NCBI GenBank assembly: GCA_017458065.1
Contig: JAFTGD010000026.1
Span: 55,398-119,397 of the forward strand
Direction: 5' to 3'
From: Oscillospiraceae bacterium
GTDB lineage: Bacteria > Bacillota > Clostridia > Oscillospirales > Oscillospiraceae
Length of the DNA: 64,000 nt
Shown here: positions 1-8,457 of the stretch, one piece after another
How the letters are laid out: each line of letters begins with the position of its first letter
Numbering within the stretch: the stretch's first letter is position 1
Notes under the pieces: model-generated
What the model was told of the DNA's origin: nothing
What the model saw: only the letters and a program-made list of their open reading frames with translations
The model's database searches: none
Position numbers and translations under genes: made by a program

Positions 1-27
1 ACGCCCGTGGAAGAGATCGAATGGTGA
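1..27 (+). CDS. 3' end of an upstream gene, probably ABC ATPase (partial)
   Basis: Only eight codons and a TGA stop (25-27) are inside the window. They read TPVEEIEW. The stop lies 4 bases before the start of the FtsX-type permease, so the two are co-transcribed. In Clostridia, permeases of this kind normally follow their cognate MacB/LolD-type ATPase gene, so that is the likely identity. The assignment rests on position and cannot be proved from eight residues. Confidence 0.4.
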   Translation, partial: TPVEEIEW

Positions 28-31
28 GCCG

Positions 32-3000
32 ATGAACGCCGAAACCCGCAAAATGCTGCTGCGCAGCATCCGCGCGACACTGGGGCGCTTCCTCGCGATC
101 CTTGCGATCGTGGCGCTGGGCGTCGGCTTCTATGCCGGACTCAGAAGCTCCCAGCCGGACATGCTGCGCTCGGCCGAAGACTATCTGCACCGGCTGAGGA
201 TGTACGACTTCCGCCTGATGAGCAGCCTCGGACTCCCGAAGGAAGACGCGGACGCTTTCCGCACTCTCCCGGGTGTCGCGGCCGCGGAGGGCGCCTGTTT
301 TGCCGACGCCTACGCCCGCGCCGGGGAGGGCGTGGAAGAGGTCTGGCACTTCCAGACTCTGACAAAAGAGGTCGCCGTCCCGGACCTGATCGCCGGGCGC
401 ATGCCGGCGAGCGCCGGGGAATGCCTGGTAGACTCCCGCGCCTTCCGTGAGGAGAACATCGGGAAGCGCCTCACCCTCACCGGCTCCAACAGCGACGACA
501 CGCTGGAACATTTTGTTTATCAGGAATACGAGATCGTAGGGCTCGCCGGCAGCCCGCAGTATATCTCTCTGGACCGGGGCAGCAGCGAGCTGGGCTCCGG
601 CAGGCCTGCCGGCTTTGTGCTGCTCCCCGCCGACGCCTTCACGGACGAGGTCTATCACGAGCTGCTGCTCTGGTGCGACCTGCCGGGGGAGATTTATTCG
701 GAGGAATATACCGACGCGCTGCGGCATCTCCGCCCGGCGGTGGAGACGCTGCTGAACCGGCGCGGCGTCCTCCGCTCGGAGGCGCTCATCCTCGAAAACA
801 GCGAGGAGCTGGACCGCGCCAGGGAAGAGCTGGACGACGGCTGGAGCGAATACCGCCTCGGCCTGCAGAAGAGCGCCCAGGAACTGGCCGAGGGCAAACA
901 GAAGCTGGAGGCCGCCCAGATGCAGCTGGACATCGGGAAGACGGCGCTGGACGAGAGCGAGAAGCTCCTGCAGCAGCAGGATGCGGAGCTCGGCGTCAAG
1001 CAGACGCAGCTCGACGAAAAAAACAGCGAACTGGACGCCATCATGAGCGAGCATCGCGCCGCGCTCTCCGCTCTCCTCAGCCTGGAGATTGAGGTCCAGA
1101 CCGAACAGGCCGCAATCAATGCGGCCAGGGCCGCCGCACAGATCAAGATCCCCTCGGTTCCCTCCTCCGTGCTGCAGGATCTGCCGGACCTCTCCCAGTT
1201 CGGCATCGACCCCGGCGGCTTTTCCGATGCGCTGAGCGGCGTGAACGACGCCCTTGGCGCGATCCAGGGCGCGCTGGACGAGGCCGGGATGGACCCGGCG
1301 GAGCTCGACAGACGGGAAGCCGAGCTTAATCAGAAGAAAAAACAGCTGGAAAACCTGCAGAATGAATTCACCGCCCGGGCGGAGGAGATCAGCGCGCTGG
1401 ATTCCGAGGTCTCCGCCATGCAGACGGAGATCAGCATGACCGCCTCCGTCCTCGCCGACAGCCGACAGGCGCTGCAGGCATCCCGGGAGGAGCTTGCAGC
1501 CGGTGAGGCGGAGCTGCAGGCCGGCTGGGCGGAATGCGACGCCGGGCAGGAGAAGGCCGATAAGGAGCTCGCCGAGGCGAGGCAGAAGCTGGAGGACGCC
1601 GAGGAGGAGTTTGCCAAAGGCAGGGCCGAGCTGGAGGACAAGCTGCAGCCGCAGCTCTACGCCCTGGATCGCACCGCCAATCCCGGCTATGTCACTTTCG
1701 AGAACGACAGCGCCATCGTCGACGGCATCGCCGTGGTGTTCCCGGTGTTCTTTGTGCTGGTGGCGTCGCTGGTCTGCATCACCACCATGACGAGGATGGT
1801 GACCGAGGAACGCACCCAGATCGGCACGCTTAAGGCCATGGGCTACGCTTCCCCCGTCATCATGGCAAAGTACCTGCTCTACGCCTCGGTATCGGCCCTG
1901 CTGGGCTGCGTGCTGGGCTTCTTCATCGGCTGCATCGGGCTGCCGTATATCGTGTGGTACGCGTACAACATCATGTACCAGTACGCCGGGCTGCGCTTCC
2001 GCTTCAGCGGCTGGATGTTCGCGGCCTGCCTGCTGGTCTCGGTGGCCGGCAGCCTCTTTGTCACCTGGCTTGCCTGCCGCTCGTCCCTCGCGGAGAAGCC
2101 GGCAGAGCTCATCCGGCCCAAAGCGCCCGCCGTCGGCAGGCGCGTCCTGCTGGAGCGCATCGGACCGCTCTGGCGGCGGCTCCCCTTCCTCAGCAAGGTC
2201 AGCATCCGCAACGCCTTCCGCTACCCCAGCCGCGTGTTCATGATGCTGCTGGGCATCGGCGGCTGTACGGCGCTGCTGGTGGCGGGCTTCGGTACCAAGG
2301 ACTCGCTCTCCGGCGTCGGCAGCTTCCAGTATGACGAGATCTCGCTCTACGACATCGTCGTCACGCTCGATACAGAGAAGGCCGGCGCACACCCGGAGGC
2401 CCTCTGGGCCGACTGGTCAGAGCATAGCGCCCTGACCCACAGGGAGGAGATCCGTCTCCTGAACGCCTCCGGCAGCGGCAAAGACACCGAGCTGATCCTC
2501 GCGGACGGAGAGGCGATCACGCCGCTGCTCTCCCTGCACACGAAGAACGGCACCGAGCTCTCCTGGCCCGCGCCCGGTGAGGTCGTCATCACCAAGAAGC
2601 TCTCAGACTCCCTCGGTCTGCAGGCCGGGGACAGCGCCGTGCTCCGGCTCGCGGGCGGGCGGGAGCGCAGCGTCACCGTTGCAGGCGTCTGCGAGTACTA
2701 CGTCGGGCACGCGGTCTTCGCCGCCCCGGAGGGTTACGCCGACACGGAGAGGAACTATGCCCTGATCCGCGTCCGGGAGGGCGAGGACGCCGCGCTCCGG
2801 GCGGCGCGGCTGCGGAGCGCCGAGGGCGTCAGCTATGTAAGCCTCACCCAGACCGAGCGCGAGACGCTGGAGAGCTCCATGGCCAGCATCGACCTGCTGG
2901 TGCTGATGCTGGTGTTCTGCTCCGGCGCGCTGGCCTTCATTACCTTATATAATCTGACCAACATCAACATCATGGAACGTATCCGCGAGGTCGCCACCGT

Positions 3001-3289
3001 GAAAGTGCTGGGCTTCACGCCCCGCGAGACCGCGCAGTACATCCTCAACGAGAATCTGATGCTCTCCTTCCTCGGCGCGGCACTCGGTCTGCTGCTGGGG
3101 ATCATCCTGCACCGCTTTGTGATGGAGAGCATCAACCTGGACTATATGAGCTACGACGTGCGCATCGCCCCGATCAGCTATGGAATCAGTTTTGTGATCA
3201 CGTTTGCCTTCGCCCTGCTGACCAACCTCTTCATGCAGGGGAAGCTGGAGAAGGTGAACATGGCGGAATCTCTGAAGTCTGTTGAATAA
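32..3289 (+). CDS. ABC transporter permease, FtsX/MacB superfamily, with long coiled coil
   Basis: Membrane subunit of an ABC system of the MacB/FtsX type, which moves lipids, peptides or proteins at the cell surface or transmits force across the membrane. The 1085 residues show an N-terminal membrane segment (about 15-35), an outer domain, and a very long E/L/Q/A-rich helical stretch (about 255-545) that should form a coiled coil. A first FtsX core with three membrane segments follows (about 565-690, including EERTQIGTLKAMGY), then a second outer domain and a C-terminal FtsX core (about 950-1075, including REVATVKVLGF). The large coiled-coil layout is common in Clostridia and is about twice the length of a simple MacB permease. 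The start codon lies 4 bases after the preceding stop. The substrate is not readable. The 3' end of the gene is re-duplicated downstream. Confidence 0.9.
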   Translation: MNAETRKMLLRSIRATLGRFLAILAIVALGVGFYAGLRSSQPDMLRSAEDYLHRLRMYDFRLMSSLGLPKEDADAFRTLPGVAAAEGACFADAYARAGEGVEEVWHFQTLTKEVAVPDLIAGRMPASAGECLVDSRAFREENIGKRLTLTGSNSDDTLEHFVYQEYEIVGLAGSPQYISLDRGSSELGSGRPAGFVLLPADAFTDEVYHELLLWCDLPGEIYSEEYTDALRHLRPAVETLLNRRGVLRSEALILENSEELDRAREELDDGWSEYRLGLQKSAQELAEGKQKLEAAQMQLDIGKTALDESEKLLQQQDAELGVKQTQLDEKNSELDAIMSEHRAALSALLSLEIEVQTEQAAINAARAAAQIKIPSVPSSVLQDLPDLSQFGIDPGGFSDALSGVNDALGAIQGALDEAGMDPAELDRREAELNQKKKQLENLQNEFTARAEEISALDSEVSAMQTEISMTASVLADSRQALQASREELAAGEAELQAGWAECDAGQEKADKELAEARQKLEDAEEEFAKGRAELEDKLQPQLYALDRTANPGYVTFENDSAIVDGIAVVFPVFFVLVASLVCITTMTRMVTEERTQIGTLKAMGYASPVIMAKYLLYASVSALLGCVLGFFIGCIGLPYIVWYAYNIMYQYAGLRFRFSGWMFAACLLVSVAGSLFVTWLACRSSLAEKPAELIRPKAPAVGRRVLLERIGPLWRRLPFLSKVSIRNAFRYPSRVFMMLLGIGGCTALLVAGFGTKDSLSGVGSFQYDEISLYDIVVTLDTEKAGAHPEALWADWSEHSALTHREEIRLLNASGSGKDTELILADGEAITPLLSLHTKNGTELSWPAPGEVVITKKLSDSLGLQAGDSAVLRLAGGRERSVTVAGVCEYYVGHAVFAAPEGYADTERNYALIRVREGEDAALRAARLRSAEGVSYVSLTQTERETLESSMASIDLLVLMLVFCSGALAFITLYNLTNINIMERIREVATVKVLGFTPRETAQYILNENLMLSFLGAALGLLLGIILHRFVMESINLDYMSYDVRIAPISYGISFVITFAFALLTNLFMQGKLEKVNMAESLKSVE

Positions 3290-3304
3290 AGATATTGTAC
3301 CTCA

Positions 3305-3323
3305 CCCCCGCCGGAGGCGGGGG
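3305..3323 (+). terminator. GC-rich hairpin, repeat copy 1
   Basis: An 8-bp perfect stem (CCCCCGCC/GGCGGGGG) with a 3-base loop, flanked by CTCA and TGAG that extend it. There is no T-run. It lies 16 bases after the permease stop codon and may act as a 3' mRNA stabiliser or a weak terminator. Confidence 0.5.
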
Positions 3324-3384
3324 ATGAGATGCAAACCCGGAAAGCAACATGGCGGAGTCTTTGAAATCCGTTGAATAAGATAAT

Positions 3385-3420
3385 GTACCTCATCCCCGCC
3401 GAAGGCGGGGGATGAGGTAC
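3385..3420 (+). repeat. Near-perfect 16-bp hairpin, repeat copy 2
   Basis: Left arm 3385-3400 begins GTACCTCATCCCC and right arm 3404-3420 ends GGGATGAGGTAC, with a GAA loop and one bulged G. This copy is more symmetrical than copy 1. The terminal GTACCTCAT/ATGAGGTAC pairs look like ends of a small palindromic (REP-like) element. No T-run follows. Confidence 0.6.
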
Positions 3421-3480
3421 AAACCCGGAAAGCAACATGGCAGAATCTCTGAAATCTGTTGAACAAAGGAGCATACACCC

Positions 3481-4341
3481 ATGACCATTGACTGGAAACG
3501 AGACGGCAGGCGCATCCTCGCCGTCGTGCTGGCAGGCGCGCTGATGGCGCTGAATATCAAGAGCTTTGTCCGCGCGGGCGACCTGTTCCCGGGCGGCGTG
3601 ACCGGCCTCAGCGTGCTGATCCAGCGCCTTGCGGAGAAGTTCTGGGGCGTGCAGCTCCCCTACTCGCCGATTAACCTTCTGCTGAACGCCTTCCCGGTAT
3701 ATGTGGGCTTCCGCTTTGTGGGGAAGAAGTTCACCCTGCTCTCCCTGCTGAACATCATTGCGACCAGCGTCCTCACGGACCTGTTCCCGGGCTTTGTCAT
3801 CACAGAGGATCCCCTGCTGATCGCGGTCTTCGGCGGCATCCTGAGCGGCACGGCCGTCAGCATGTGTCTCCGGGCGGACGCCACCAGCGGCGGCACCGAC
3901 TTCATCGCCATCTATCTCTCCCAGAAGCGGGGCGTCGAGACCTGGAACCTGGTCCTCGGCTTCAACGTGATCATCCTCTGTATTGCGGGCTACTTCTTCG
4001 GCTGGGAGGAAGCGCTTTACTCCATCATCTTTCAGTTTGTGTCCACCCAGACGCTGCACGCCCTGTACCGCAGCTACCAGAAGCAGACCCTCTTCGTCGT
4101 CACCAAAAAAGCCCAGGAGGTCTGCGACTCGATCCACGACGCCTGCCACCACGGCGCCACCATCTCCGTCGTGGAGGGCTCGCACAGCCACGAGCCCTAC
4201 CGCATGGTCTATTCCGTCATCTCCGGCGAGGACGTCAAACCGACGCTGCAGGCTGTGAAGGAGGCCGACCCCGAGGCCTTTGTCAACTCCATCCACTCCA
4301 CCGAGGTCCGCGGCCACTTCTACATGAAGCCGAAGGACTGA
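3481..4341 (+). CDS. YitT family membrane protein (DUF161/DUF2179)
   Basis: Integral membrane protein of 286 residues. Five or six hydrophobic segments fill residues 10-170, followed by a soluble C-terminal DUF2179-type domain (about 195-280, ending VRGHFYMKPKD). Family hallmarks are GDLFPGGVTGLSVL near the N terminus and the TSGGTDFIA block. YitT proteins are widespread in Firmicutes and their transported substrate, if any, is not settled. The ATG follows AAAGGAG at 3465-3471. The gene sits directly behind the permease-end repeats and is closed by its own terminator. Confidence 0.9.
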   Translation: MTIDWKRDGRRILAVVLAGALMALNIKSFVRAGDLFPGGVTGLSVLIQRLAEKFWGVQLPYSPINLLLNAFPVYVGFRFVGKKFTLLSLLNIIATSVLTDLFPGFVITEDPLLIAVFGGILSGTAVSMCLRADATSGGTDFIAIYLSQKRGVETWNLVLGFNVIILCIAGYFFGWEEALYSIIFQFVSTQTLHALYRSYQKQTLFVVTKKAQEVCDSIHDACHHGATISVVEGSHSHEPYRMVYSVISGEDVKPTLQAVKEADPEAFVNSIHSTEVRGHFYMKPKD

Positions 4342-4366
4342 TACTGTTTTGTTCTCTGTAACGAGC

Positions 4367-4398
4367 GAACCCCTGCCGCCCGGCAGGGGTTCTTCTTA
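4367..4398 (+). terminator. Intrinsic terminator after the YitT gene
   Basis: Perfect 12-bp stem, GAACCCCTGCCG (4367-4378) with CGGCAGGGGTTC (4381-4392), two-base loop, then TTCTTA. It can also serve the convergent alanine racemase gene. Confidence 0.8.
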
Positions 4399-4435
4399 TC
4401 CCGGCGTATGCCGGTATTCGGTTCTTTCCGGCCGC

Positions 4436-5566
4436 TCAGCCGTTCACATAGACGCGGGGGACGCGTTTGGTCACCGAGCAGAGCAGCTCGTAGGGGATAG
4501 TCTGGGCGGCGTAGGAGAGCTGATAGATGCTGTTCTCCGGGCCGAAGAGCTCGACCTCGCTCCCGACCTCGGCGGCGGGGATGTCCGTAAGATCGACCAT
4601 GCACATGTCCATGCAGATGGTCCCCAGCTGCGGCGCCGAGGCCCCCGCCACGCGGTAGCTGCAGCGGTTGGAGCTGAGGCGCGGCAGCCCGTCGGCGTAG
4701 CCCGCGGCCAGCACGCCCACCCGGCTGCGCCGCGCGGTCACAAAGCGCCTGCCGTAGCTGATGCAGGTCCCCGCCTCGTGGTACTTGATGGTGCTGACGG
4801 TCGTGACCAAGCGCATGGCCGGGCGCAGGCCCAGCCTGCCGCCGTCGCCGTAGCCGTAGAGCAGCAGCCCCGGCCGGACCATGTCCAGCGCCGTCTCGGG
4901 GTAGGCGACCACGGCGCCGCTGTTGGCGCAGTGGCGGATGGGGAAAGTGATCCCCGCTCTGGCCCGGACCTCGTCCAGCACCGCCGTGAAGAGGCGGAAC
5001 TGTTCTTCGGTATAGCGGCGGCTCTCCTCATCCGGCTCGTCCGCCACGGCAAAGTGGGTATAGAAGCCCTCAAACTCCAGGTTCGGCAGCCGGCAGGAGC
5101 TGATGATGTTCTCGACACCCTCCTCAAAGAGCGCCCCCTCACAGAGATAGCCAAGCCGGGACATGCCGGTGTCCAGCTTGATATGCAGCTTCAGGGTCTT
5201 CCCGAGCCGCGCGGCCTCCTCGGAATACTCCACCGCCTTGGCGAGGCAGGTGGCCGTCTGGGTCAGGCGGTTCTCGATCAGAACAGCGGTGTATTCCGCC
5301 GGCGTGTGGCCGAGGATCAGGATGGGCAGCTCGATCCCGCCCTGCCGCAGCTCCAGCGCCTCGTCCAGGCAGCTGACCGCCAGATACTCCGCACCCTCCT
5401 CCTGCAGCAGCTGCGCCACGCGCAGCGCGCCGTGGCCGTAGGCGTCGGCCTTGATGACCCCGAGGAAGCGGCAGCCCTCTTGGAGCCCTGCGCGGATGGC
5501 GCGGTAATTGTGGGAGAGCGCGGAGAGGTCGATCTCCGCCCAGGTCCTCTTTCTGTCGTCGTTCAT
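4436..5566 (-). CDS. alr: Alanine racemase
   Basis: Fold-type III PLP enzyme that interconverts L- and D-alanine for peptidoglycan. At 376 residues it has the usual length. The PLP lysine is K39 in GVIKADAYGHG. The C-terminal catalytic tyrosine region reads SYGRRF, and the conserved metal-free loop CMDMCMVDL is present. The barrel residues KLDTGMSRLG and the HCANSGA block are intact. The ATG is preceded on the minus strand by AGAGGAT. It stands alone, divergent from the LysR gene and convergent with the YitT gene. Confidence 0.96.
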   Translation of the reverse strand: MNDDRKRTWAEIDLSALSHNYRAIRAGLQEGCRFLGVIKADAYGHGALRVAQLLQEEGAEYLAVSCLDEALELRQGGIELPILILGHTPAEYTAVLIENRLTQTATCLAKAVEYSEEAARLGKTLKLHIKLDTGMSRLGYLCEGALFEEGVENIISSCRLPNLEFEGFYTHFAVADEPDEESRRYTEEQFRLFTAVLDEVRARAGITFPIRHCANSGAVVAYPETALDMVRPGLLLYGYGDGGRLGLRPAMRLVTTVSTIKYHEAGTCISYGRRFVTARRSRVGVLAAGYADGLPRLSSNRCSYRVAGASAPQLGTICMDMCMVDLTDIPAAEVGSEVELFGPENSIYQLSYAAQTIPYELLCSVTKRVPRVYVNG

Positions 5567-5899
5567 ATCGTCAATCCTCTTTGTGTTCTATTAATACGTC
5601 TTATTCTGTTCGGTTTTTACGTCTTCTCTGATGCGCTATCATACACCGGATGCGGTTTTTTATCAACTGTTTCCGCTTTTTCTTCTCTGCATGCAGCTCT
5701 CCGCTCCGCGGTTTCCTTGTTCCGATTTTGCATAGATTCACAGCAAATGGGTATTGTTCCGTTTTTACGACGCATATTGTTCGTAAAATATAAACAAACA
5801 ATTTCGGTGTCTTATGATATAATATGCAAAATTATGCTGTAATATATTCATTTATCGGCAAAGGGGATCAAGTAACCCCACCTATCGGATTTCGCGTCG
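5567..5899. promoter_or_regulatory. AT-rich divergent control region between alr and the LysR gene
   Basis: This 360-base gene-free stretch is markedly more AT-rich than its surroundings. On the plus strand an extended -10 promoter (TG-A-TATAAT, 5815-5823) lies about 100 bases before the LysR start, implying a long leader. No clear -35 box is seen. The region also carries a direct GTTCCG...TTTTTACG sequence pair. The alr promoter on the minus strand was not resolved. Confidence 0.55.
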
Positions 5900-5926
5900 G
5901 TGTATTCTCAGGAAGGGACTCATAGC

Positions 5927-6838
5927 GTGAAAATTGAACAGTTAGAACAGTTGATACAAATTGTGGAGAGCGGCAGCATGAACATCGCCGCCAGAAACAT
6001 GTATATCGCCAGGTCCTCCCTCTCCACCTCCATGAAGCATCTGGAGAACGAGCTGGGCGGGCAGATCTTCAACCGGCACTCCAACGGCGTGAGCCTGACG
6101 CCCTTCGGCGCTACGGTCTATAACCATGCCCGGGAGATCTGCAGCCGGGTGCAGTTTCTCCGGGGCGTCTCCTCGGAGGTCAGCAACCATTTGCATATCG
6201 CCAGCATGTACTGCACCATGGCAAACGACGCCTTTGCCCTGTTCCTGAGCCGGCATGCCGAGGAGGCGCTGGACGCCTCCATCGAGGAGGTCGCCGCGCA
6301 CAGCGTGATTGAGCTGGTACGGGAGGGGGTCAGCGAAGTCGGCGTCCTGACCCTTTTCTCGGATACCGAATCCGTCTCCCTGCGCAAGCTGGAGTGCGAG
6401 AACCTGGAATACCACGAGATCGCCCAGCGCCAGCTCGGCGCTATGGTCGGCCCGAAAAAACCTCTGTATCACAGCACCAGGGACAGCATCGAGCTGGAGG
6501 AACTGAACAAGTATCCCCATCTGGAAAACTACGCCACTCCCACGGACCACGCCTGGGAGCACCGGGTCCTCTCCGAGCAGGGATACCGGGGCCGCTATGT
6601 GGTCAGCGATCTGGGTCTGGCCCTGCGCCTGGTCTCCGAGACCGGCGCCATCATGATCGACGCCCGGGACGACGAGATGTACCGCGATCTGTACGCCAAA
6701 AGCGACTACCGCTTCATTCCAATCCGGGACTATCCCAAATGTAAAACCGGATGGATCAAGCACAAGGCGCTGCCCCTCACGCCTCTGGCCGAAGAATATA
6801 TCGCCATTTTAACAGAAAAAGCCGCTCTCGCAGACTGA
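5927..6838 (+). CDS. LysR-family transcriptional regulator
   Basis: DNA-binding regulator with an N-terminal winged helix (KIEQLEQLIQIVESGSMNIA, residues 1-60) and a LysR-type effector domain (about 90-300). I chose GTG at 5927 because AGGAAGGG (5910-5917) sits 9 bases ahead of it; the in-frame GTG at 5900 has no such site. Two inverted repeats lie between this gene and the downstream epimerase/aminotransferase operon, and the gene points toward that operon, so it probably controls it. A terminator separates the two. Confidence 0.88.
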   Translation: MKIEQLEQLIQIVESGSMNIAARNMYIARSSLSTSMKHLENELGGQIFNRHSNGVSLTPFGATVYNHAREICSRVQFLRGVSSEVSNHLHIASMYCTMANDAFALFLSRHAEEALDASIEEVAAHSVIELVREGVSEVGVLTLFSDTESVSLRKLECENLEYHEIAQRQLGAMVGPKKPLYHSTRDSIELEELNKYPHLENYATPTDHAWEHRVLSEQGYRGRYVVSDLGLALRLVSETGAIMIDARDDEMYRDLYAKSDYRFIPIRDYPKCKTGWIKHKALPLTPLAEEYIAILTEKAALAD

Positions 6839-6860
6839 TCTGCCGGGCGCGGAAGCCGCA

Positions 6861-6897
6861 AGAATCGACCAAAAACCGGTCGATTCTTTTTTGTTTT
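6861..6897 (+). terminator. Intrinsic terminator after the LysR gene
   Basis: 10-bp stem AGAATCGACC (6861-6870) with GGTCGATTCT (6878-6887), 7-base loop, followed by TTTTTTGTTTTT. Confidence 0.88.
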
Positions 6898-6909
6898 TCG
6901 GCGTTTTTC

Positions 6910-6942
6910 ACAGGACTGTTCAAGTAATTTGAACAGTCCTGT
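6910..6942. promoter_or_regulatory. 14-bp inverted repeat, candidate operator
   Basis: ACAGGACTGTTCAA (6910-6923) and TTGAACAGTCCTGT (6929-6942) are perfect complements around GTAAT. There is no T-run after it and a good terminator already precedes it, so an operator for the upstream LysR protein is more likely than a second terminator. A second small inverted repeat, ATGTCGG/CCGACAT, follows at 6955-6973. Confidence 0.5.
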
Positions 6943-7112
6943 TCCGCTTTTCAGATGTCGGTTTTCCCGACATATTTGGTGCGGAAAGGGGAATGACCGC
7001 GGCGTCTCTTTTTGTGCTATGTTGTGTTCATTATTTTTTCAATTTTTATTCATTTGTGCGGTTTTTCCCTGGCTGAACGGGGTCAAAACAACCGCACAAA
7101 GCGGAGGGAATT

Positions 7113-8453
7113 ATGGAAAACAAAAAGAGTCTGTCGGTAGTCGAACGCGACAAAGCGGTCATCGCCCCCTGTTCGCGCCTTGCTTACTTCCCCCTGGTCA
7201 TCGACAAGGCCAGCGGCGCGGTCATCACGGATGTCGACGGCAACGAGTACATCGACTTTCTTTCCAGCGCATCCTCTCTGAACATGGGCAGCACCAATCC
7301 GGTCGTGACGGACGCCATCAAGGCCCAGCTGGACCGTTTCTCCCAGTTTGCCGTGGCCTATACCTATAACGAGCGGACCGTGGAATATGCCGAGCGGCTG
7401 GTCTCCGTTTACCCCGGCGGCGTCAAGGCCAAGGTCGCCTTCGGCAACTGCGGCTCCGACGGCAACGACGCCGCGGTCAAGTTTGCCCGCGCTTATACCG
7501 GCCGGCAGAAGATCATCGTGTTCATCAACGGCTATCACGGCAACACCTACGGCTCCTCCACCATGACCACCTGCTCCACCAAAATGCACGAGAAGATGGG
7601 TCCCTTCCTGCCGGAGATTTACGCCTTCCCCTTCTTCGGCAGCGACGTGCCGGACGACGTCTGCGAAAGAGACTGCGTCGCCGCCATCGAGACGGCCTTC
7701 TCCACCTGGATGCCCGCGAGCGAAGTGGCCGCTGTGGTCATCGAGCCGATCCAGGGCGACGCAGGCATCCTCCCGGCGCATCCGATCTTTATGAAGAAGC
7801 TCTACGAGCTCTGCAAAAAGCACGGCATCCTCTTCATCAGCGAGGAGGTGCAGCAGGCCTTCTACCGCACGGGCAAGTTCTTCTCCATCGAGCACTATGA
7901 CATCGTCCCCGACGGCATCATCATGGGCAAGTCCATCGGCGGCGGTCTGACGCTGGGCGCTTTCATGGCCTGCGAGGAGATCATGGACTGTCTGCCCGCC
8001 CCGGCCCACCTGTTCACACTGGGCGGCAACGCAGCCGCCTGTGCCGCCGGCGTTGCCGCCTTTGACCTGTATCAGACGCCGGACTTCCAGCAGACGCTGC
8101 AGGAAAACATCAGGACTCTCTGGTCCGAGGCCGCAGCCCTGCAGGAAAAGAACCCCGACCTGGTCCACTTTGTCCGCGGCATCGGCATGTCGATGGGCAT
8201 CGGCATCTGCAGGACCCTGCCCGACGGCACAAAAGCCGCAGACCCGGACGCTACCTTCAAGATCCTGTTCCGCTGCTATGAGAAGGGGCTGCTCGTTATC
8301 TCCCTCGGGGCAAACGTCCTTCGTATTCAGCCGCCTCTGGTGATCACCGCCGAACAGATGAAGAAGGCCTTTGCCATCATCAACGATGCCATGGCGGACT
8401 TCCGCGAGGGCAGGATCGACGACAGCGTTCTGTCCTTCCGGGCAGGATGGTGA
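7113..8453 (+). CDS. Isoleucine 2-epimerase-like PLP enzyme (class III aminotransferase fold)
   Basis: 446-residue fold-type I PLP protein. It matches the lactobacillar isoleucine 2-epimerase branch of the class III aminotransferases better than ordinary GABA or ornithine aminotransferases: note VIDKASGAVITDVDGNEYID, FGNCGSDGNDAAVKFARAYT and the PAHLFT block. The PLP lysine is K273 in MGKSIGGG. The cofactor-nitrogen position, Asp in the usual DEVQ motif, reads SEEVQ here, so E244 replaces Asp. It likely racemises or transaminates a branched-chain or other non-polar amino acid. The next gene starts 4 bases downstream and a transporter follows, suggesting an uptake-and-conversion operon. Confidence 0.8.
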   Translation: MENKKSLSVVERDKAVIAPCSRLAYFPLVIDKASGAVITDVDGNEYIDFLSSASSLNMGSTNPVVTDAIKAQLDRFSQFAVAYTYNERTVEYAERLVSVYPGGVKAKVAFGNCGSDGNDAAVKFARAYTGRQKIIVFINGYHGNTYGSSTMTTCSTKMHEKMGPFLPEIYAFPFFGSDVPDDVCERDCVAAIETAFSTWMPASEVAAVVIEPIQGDAGILPAHPIFMKKLYELCKKHGILFISEEVQQAFYRTGKFFSIEHYDIVPDGIIMGKSIGGGLTLGAFMACEEIMDCLPAPAHLFTLGGNAAACAAGVAAFDLYQTPDFQQTLQENIRTLWSEAAALQEKNPDLVHFVRGIGMSMGIGICRTLPDGTKAADPDATFKILFRCYEKGLLVISLGANVLRIQPPLVITAEQMKKAFAIINDAMADFREGRIDDSVLSFRAGW

Positions 8454-8457
8454 GGAG

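Larger units (their letters stand above)
3257..3466 (+). repeat. 2.4-copy tandem repeat that duplicates the 3' end of the permease gene
   Basis: The last 33 bases of the permease gene, encoding NMAESLKSVE and the stop, recur at 3346 and 3434. The period is 88-89 bases. Copies differ at scattered positions, so they are not a recent assembly artefact. Between gene-end copies lies a unit of about 55 bases containing a GC-rich hairpin. The third copy has GAACAA in place of GAATAA and ends just before the ribosome-binding site of the next gene. The structure looks like a small palindromic element inserted twice with duplication of the gene end, or a tandem amplification of gene end plus hairpin. 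Confidence 0.85.

Noticed and set aside
4349-5842. 497-codon plus-strand frame over alr
   Set aside because: Antisense shadow of alanine racemase; no ribosome-binding site and no recognisable domain.
5900-5926. Upstream GTG start for the first LysR gene
   Set aside because: The ribosome-binding site AGGAAGGG overlaps it and fits the GTG at 5927; LysR N termini align with the later start.
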